A stretch of DNA of 64,000 nt from Rhizobium sp. Q54 (GTDB lineage: Bacteria; Pseudomonadota; Alphaproteobacteria; Micropepsales; Micropepsaceae): the NCBI GenBank assembly GCA_945882615.1, contig CAMCWK010000009.1, positions 1 through 64,000 on the forward strand. The letters run 5' to 3'. Positions 61,421 through 64,000 of this stretch are shown piece after piece. A program made the translations under genes and the position numbers. The notes under the pieces are model-generated. The model had not been told where the DNA came from and made no database searches. It was given only the letters and a program-made list of their open reading frames with translations. How positions within the stretch are numbered: position 1 is the stretch's first letter; each line of letters begins with the position of its first letter.

Positions 61421-62547
61421 ATTTCTCGCTACGCCGGGTATGGGCGATTCTGGTCAAGGAATTCCTGCAAATGCGCCGCGACCGGCTGACGCTGGGCATG
61501 GTGGTGGTGGTGCCGCTGATGCAGCTGTTCATGTTCGGCTTTGCGATCAACCTGAACCCCAAGGACCTGCCGGCCGCCATCGTGATCAACGATCCGGGCC
61601 CCTTCGCCCGCTCGATTGTCGCCGCGTTGCAGAACTCGACCTATTTCGACATCATCGCGCAGACCAATGATCCCAAACAGGCCCGCCAGCTGCTGCAGCG
61701 GGGCAAGGTGGTGTTCGTGGTGGAAATCCCGCCCAATTTCTCGCGCGACATTGTGCGCGGGACACGGCCGGATCTTCTGATCGAAGCCGACGCCACCGAT
61801 CCGGCGGCCGGCTCCTTCGCGCTGGCGGCGTTCAACACACTGGCGGCCAGTGCCTTGCGTGACGATCTGGTGGGGCCTTTGGCGGCGCGCGCCCAGGGGC
61901 CGCCGCCTTTCAACACCGTGTCGCACCTTCTCTACAATCCGGAATCCAACACCCAGTACAATATCGTGCCGGGCTTGTTGGCCATCATCCTGACCATGAC
62001 CATGGTGCTGATGACCTGCCTGGCGCTGACGCGCGAGCGCGAACGCGGCACCTATGAAAACCTGATCGCCATGCCCGCCACGCCGCTGGAGATCATGCTG
62101 GGAAAGATCACGCCCAATATCGCGGTGGGCGCGGTGCAGAGCGCGATCATCCTGCTGTTGGCCCGCTTCATGTTCCATGTGCCGATGAGCGGTTCGCTGG
62201 GCCTGTTGGGTGCGGCGCTGGCGATCTATGTCGTCGCCAATCTGGCGGTGGGATACGTCTTTTCGACGGTCGCCCAGAACCAGCTTCAGGCGATGCAGAT
62301 GACGACCTTTTTCCTGCTGCCGGCGATCTTGTTGTCGGGTTTCGCCTTTCCCTTCATGGGAATGCCGGTCTGGGCGCGTTGGATTGGCGAGGCGCTGCCC
62401 GCGACCCACTTCCTGCGCATCATCCGGGGCATCCTGCTGAAGGATAATGGGCTGCCGGAAATCTGGCCCGACATCTGGCCGCTGCTGCTGTTCACGCTGG
62501 TGATGGGCACCATCGCCCTGCTGCGCTTCCGCCGCACACTGGACTGA
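61417..62547 (+). CDS. ABC-2 type permease
   Basis: A 376-residue permease. One N-terminal helix (~residues 22-42), a large periplasmic domain, then five helices between ~180 and 370 form the ABC-2 (YhhJ/YbhS) layout. The ERERGTYENLIAMPATPLEI stretch is the conserved coupling region. It exports an unknown substrate, possibly a drug or lipid. Only one permease gene is present, unlike the ybhFSR set with two, so it may work as a homodimer. Confidence 0.92.
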   Translation: MNFSLRRVWAILVKEFLQMRRDRLTLGMVVVVPLMQLFMFGFAINLNPKDLPAAIVINDPGPFARSIVAALQNSTYFDIIAQTNDPKQARQLLQRGKVVFVVEIPPNFSRDIVRGTRPDLLIEADATDPAAGSFALAAFNTLAASALRDDLVGPLAARAQGPPPFNTVSHLLYNPESNTQYNIVPGLLAIILTMTMVLMTCLALTRERERGTYENLIAMPATPLEIMLGKITPNIAVGAVQSAIILLLARFMFHVPMSGSLGLLGAALAIYVVANLAVGYVFSTVAQNQLQAMQMTTFFLLPAILLSGFAFPFMGMPVWARWIGEALPATHFLRIIRGILLKDNGLPEIWPDIWPLLLFTLVMGTIALLRFRRTLD

Positions 62548-62649
62548 ATTGGCCCGGACGCGTGCCCGGGCGCCCGACCCTATGGCGCGGAGGGATTTAA
62601 TCGGCTACCGCGTGGTCGGCAACCTGTTGCATCTCCCGATGGAAAGACC

Positions 62650-62958
62650 ATGACCGACAGCACGGACGATTACGTATATGACGAGGCCTCCGGCGAGTGG
62701 ATTCCCGCCGCCGAGGCCGCCAGGCGGACCGCGCTGGCGGCACGGATCGAGGTTCGCGATTCGGCCGGCAACCTGCTGGCCGACGGGGACAGCGTTGTTA
62801 CCATCAAGGACCTCAAGGTGAAGGGTGCGGGTCAAACCTTGCGCCGAGGCACGGTCATCAAGGCAATCCGGCTCACGGGCGATCCGCAGGAGATCGACTG
62901 CCGCTATGAGGGCATCAAGGGGCTTGTCCTGCGGGCGGAGTTCGTCCGCAAGCATTGA
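62650..62958 (+). CDS. PhnA-domain protein lacking the zinc ribbon
   Basis: A 102-residue protein. The C-terminal 70 residues match the PhnA/YjdM domain: EVRDSAGNLLADGDSVVTIK, DLKVKGAGQTLRRGTVIKAI and the IDCRYEGIKGLVLRAEFVRK end. The usual N-terminal zinc ribbon with its four Cys is missing; only one Cys is present. The family name is historical and no phosphonate role is proven. GGAAAGACC precedes the ATG. A GCCCGG/CCGGGC stem at 62552-62571 lies in the gap before it. Confidence 0.85.
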   Translation: MTDSTDDYVYDEASGEWIPAAEAARRTALAARIEVRDSAGNLLADGDSVVTIKDLKVKGAGQTLRRGTVIKAIRLTGDPQEIDCRYEGIKGLVLRAEFVRKH

Positions 62959-62964
62959 ATGCCG

Positions 62965-64000
62965 TTACGGCTCGATCACGCGAACCGTCCCATCGGCCTT
63001 GTTGAGCAGGAAGATTTGTCCCGCCGCATTGCCATAAAAGCGCATGTCGGCGCGCGGCGCGACCGCTTTGCCCTGGGCGCGGTTCTTTTCCTGAATGATC
63101 GCCAGGAAGGTGCGCGGCGCCGCACCCGCACCCGTCACGAAGAGGACGCGGCGGATCGCATCCTGACCGCCCTTGGGCAGATTGTCGGCATTGACGTGAA
63201 ACAGCTCGCCGCTGGGCATGTCCCCGAACAGCAGCCGGCCCTGAAGCTGGGGGACCTTGGCGCCGCGATAGGCGATCACCCCGACCGAGGCGGATGAGTT
63301 GTTGGGCAGCATCACCGGATCAAGCTGGCTCCATTCGACGATCGGCCAGGTCATCTTGGGGTCGCTGCGCTGCCCTTCCATGATCACCGCCTGCCGGCTG
63401 ACATAGCGGTAACTGCCCTCCCAGATATTCCAGCCCAGATTTGCCCCCGCCGTCACCGGGCTCACTTCCTCGACAATGTTCTGCCCGATATCGGACATGT
63501 ACATCGCGCCGTCCTTGGAATCCCAGCCCAGGCCCTGCGGATTGCGCACGCCATAGGCGTAGATTTCGGGCAGGGCGCCTTTGGTCGACACAAACGGATT
63601 TGTCGCGGGGATGCCGTACTTGCCGTTGCGGGCGTTCCTGCCCAGCGGATCGATCCGGAAGATCTTGCCGAAAGCGGAGCCGAGATTCTGCGCCAGATTC
63701 ATCGGGTCGCCGCCGCTGCCGCCATCCCCGATTCCGATGTACAGGAGCCCGAAGCCGGCAGCGCCGGGGCGGGCGGTCGGGTTGAACGCGATCATGCCGC
63801 CATTGTGACTGCCGAAGGGCTGACGCAGCCGGATCATCTCGCGCGGCGCCTGGCCGTCATAGCGTGCCGCGTTCGGATTTTTCGCGGTCCATTCGTGCAG
63901 CACTGTGTCGTGGGTGCTGGTGGCGTTCGGCGTGGTGAAGTCCGGCGCGGGCGCCTGGTTCGATATGTCCGTATAGGTATAGAATTTTCCGAAGCCCGGC
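62965..64000 (-). CDS. PQQ-dependent sugar dehydrogenase-like protein (partial)
   Basis: The frame is open from the right edge to a stop at 62965, about 345 residues, with the N-terminus outside the window. It shows the six-bladed propeller of soluble glucose/sorbosone dehydrogenase: SHNGGMIAFNP, LLYIGIGDGGSGGDP, NLGSAFGKIFRIDPLG, IYAYGVRNPQGLGWD, AGANLGWNIWEGSYRY and GRLLFGDMPSGELFHV. These calcium- and PQQ-binding regions appear intact. It would oxidise an aldose in the periplasm. The start and any signal peptide cannot be seen. Confidence 0.87.
   Translation of the reverse strand, partial: PGFGKFYTYTDISNQAPAPDFTTPNATSTHDTVLHEWTAKNPNAARYDGQAPREMIRLRQPFGSHNGGMIAFNPTARPGAAGFGLLYIGIGDGGSGGDPMNLAQNLGSAFGKIFRIDPLGRNARNGKYGIPATNPFVSTKGALPEIYAYGVRNPQGLGWDSKDGAMYMSDIGQNIVEEVSPVTAGANLGWNIWEGSYRYVSRQAVIMEGQRSDPKMTWPIVEWSQLDPVMLPNNSSASVGVIAYRGAKVPQLQGRLLFGDMPSGELFHVNADNLPKGGQDAIRRVLFVTGAGAAPRTFLAIIQEKNRAQGKAVAPRADMRFYGNAAGQIFLLNKADGTVRVIEP

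Noticed and set aside
62552-62571. Rho-independent terminator after the ABC permease
   Set aside because: GCCCGG/CCGGGC forms a stem but no T-run follows; kept only as a remark.

Overview
The window is a piece of an alphaproteobacterial chromosome. It is GC-rich and densely packed, with many ATGA/GTGA start-stop overlaps. The gene content agrees: a PodJ-like SEL1 protein, a ligase-associated helicase with PdeM, a TIGR02186/TauE pair, and TPR-GT41 glycosyltransferases of the FlmG type. I cannot name the genus.

Region 1 (1-6410) is visibly AT-richer than the rest and looks like the right end of an integrated element. It ends at 6366-6410 in a 45-nt copy of the 3' half of a tRNA-Lys(CTT), the usual scar of tRNA-targeted integration. 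It carries a DUF3833 lipoprotein, folE, two short-chain dehydrogenases and a GPH-type MFS carrier. This set resembles the RpoE/ChrR (singlet-oxygen, photolyase, modified fatty acid) gene group, and two divergent promoter-like sites of that sigma type sit between the lipoprotein and folE. Next to the scar are a serine-recombinase remnant, paired palindromic repeats, a HUH-type replication-like protein and a small zinc-ribbon protein.

Region 2 (6448-16659) holds an SDR plus a cupin dioxygenase, then three tandem paralogous TPR-GT41 glycosyltransferases on the minus strand (6, 7 and 11 TPR units), and MaeB malic enzyme.

Region 3 (16916-26704) is one long plus-strand gene string: gnd, zwf, pgl, GH15, polyphosphate-glucokinase-like ROK kinase, a four-hairpin spacer, otsB, GH15, otsA. 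It joins trehalose synthesis, probable trehalose or alpha-glucan hydrolysis, glucose phosphorylation and the oxidative pentose phosphate route.

Region 4 (26709-46963) is mostly housekeeping or accessory: DUF423, alpha/beta hydrolase, Crp/Fnr regulator, Lhr-like helicase with PdeM, fatty-acid desaturase, TIGR02186/TauE exporter, PodJ-like protein, CAP lipoprotein, thiolase, an exported TPR protein, SDR, a cyclic-nucleotide-binding patatin, an exported enolase-superfamily protein with a bicupin, and a Coa1-like protein.

Region 5 (47009-64000) has a MaoC hydratase, a TPR-methyltransferase, TetR/SDR/MFS genes, a GlcG-like protein, NDH-2, two tandem exported M20 peptidases, DUF486, a TetR-HlyD-ABC efflux operon with an evident operator, a PhnA-like protein and a partial PQQ sugar dehydrogenase running off the right edge. 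No CRISPR array, rRNA or complete tRNA was seen.
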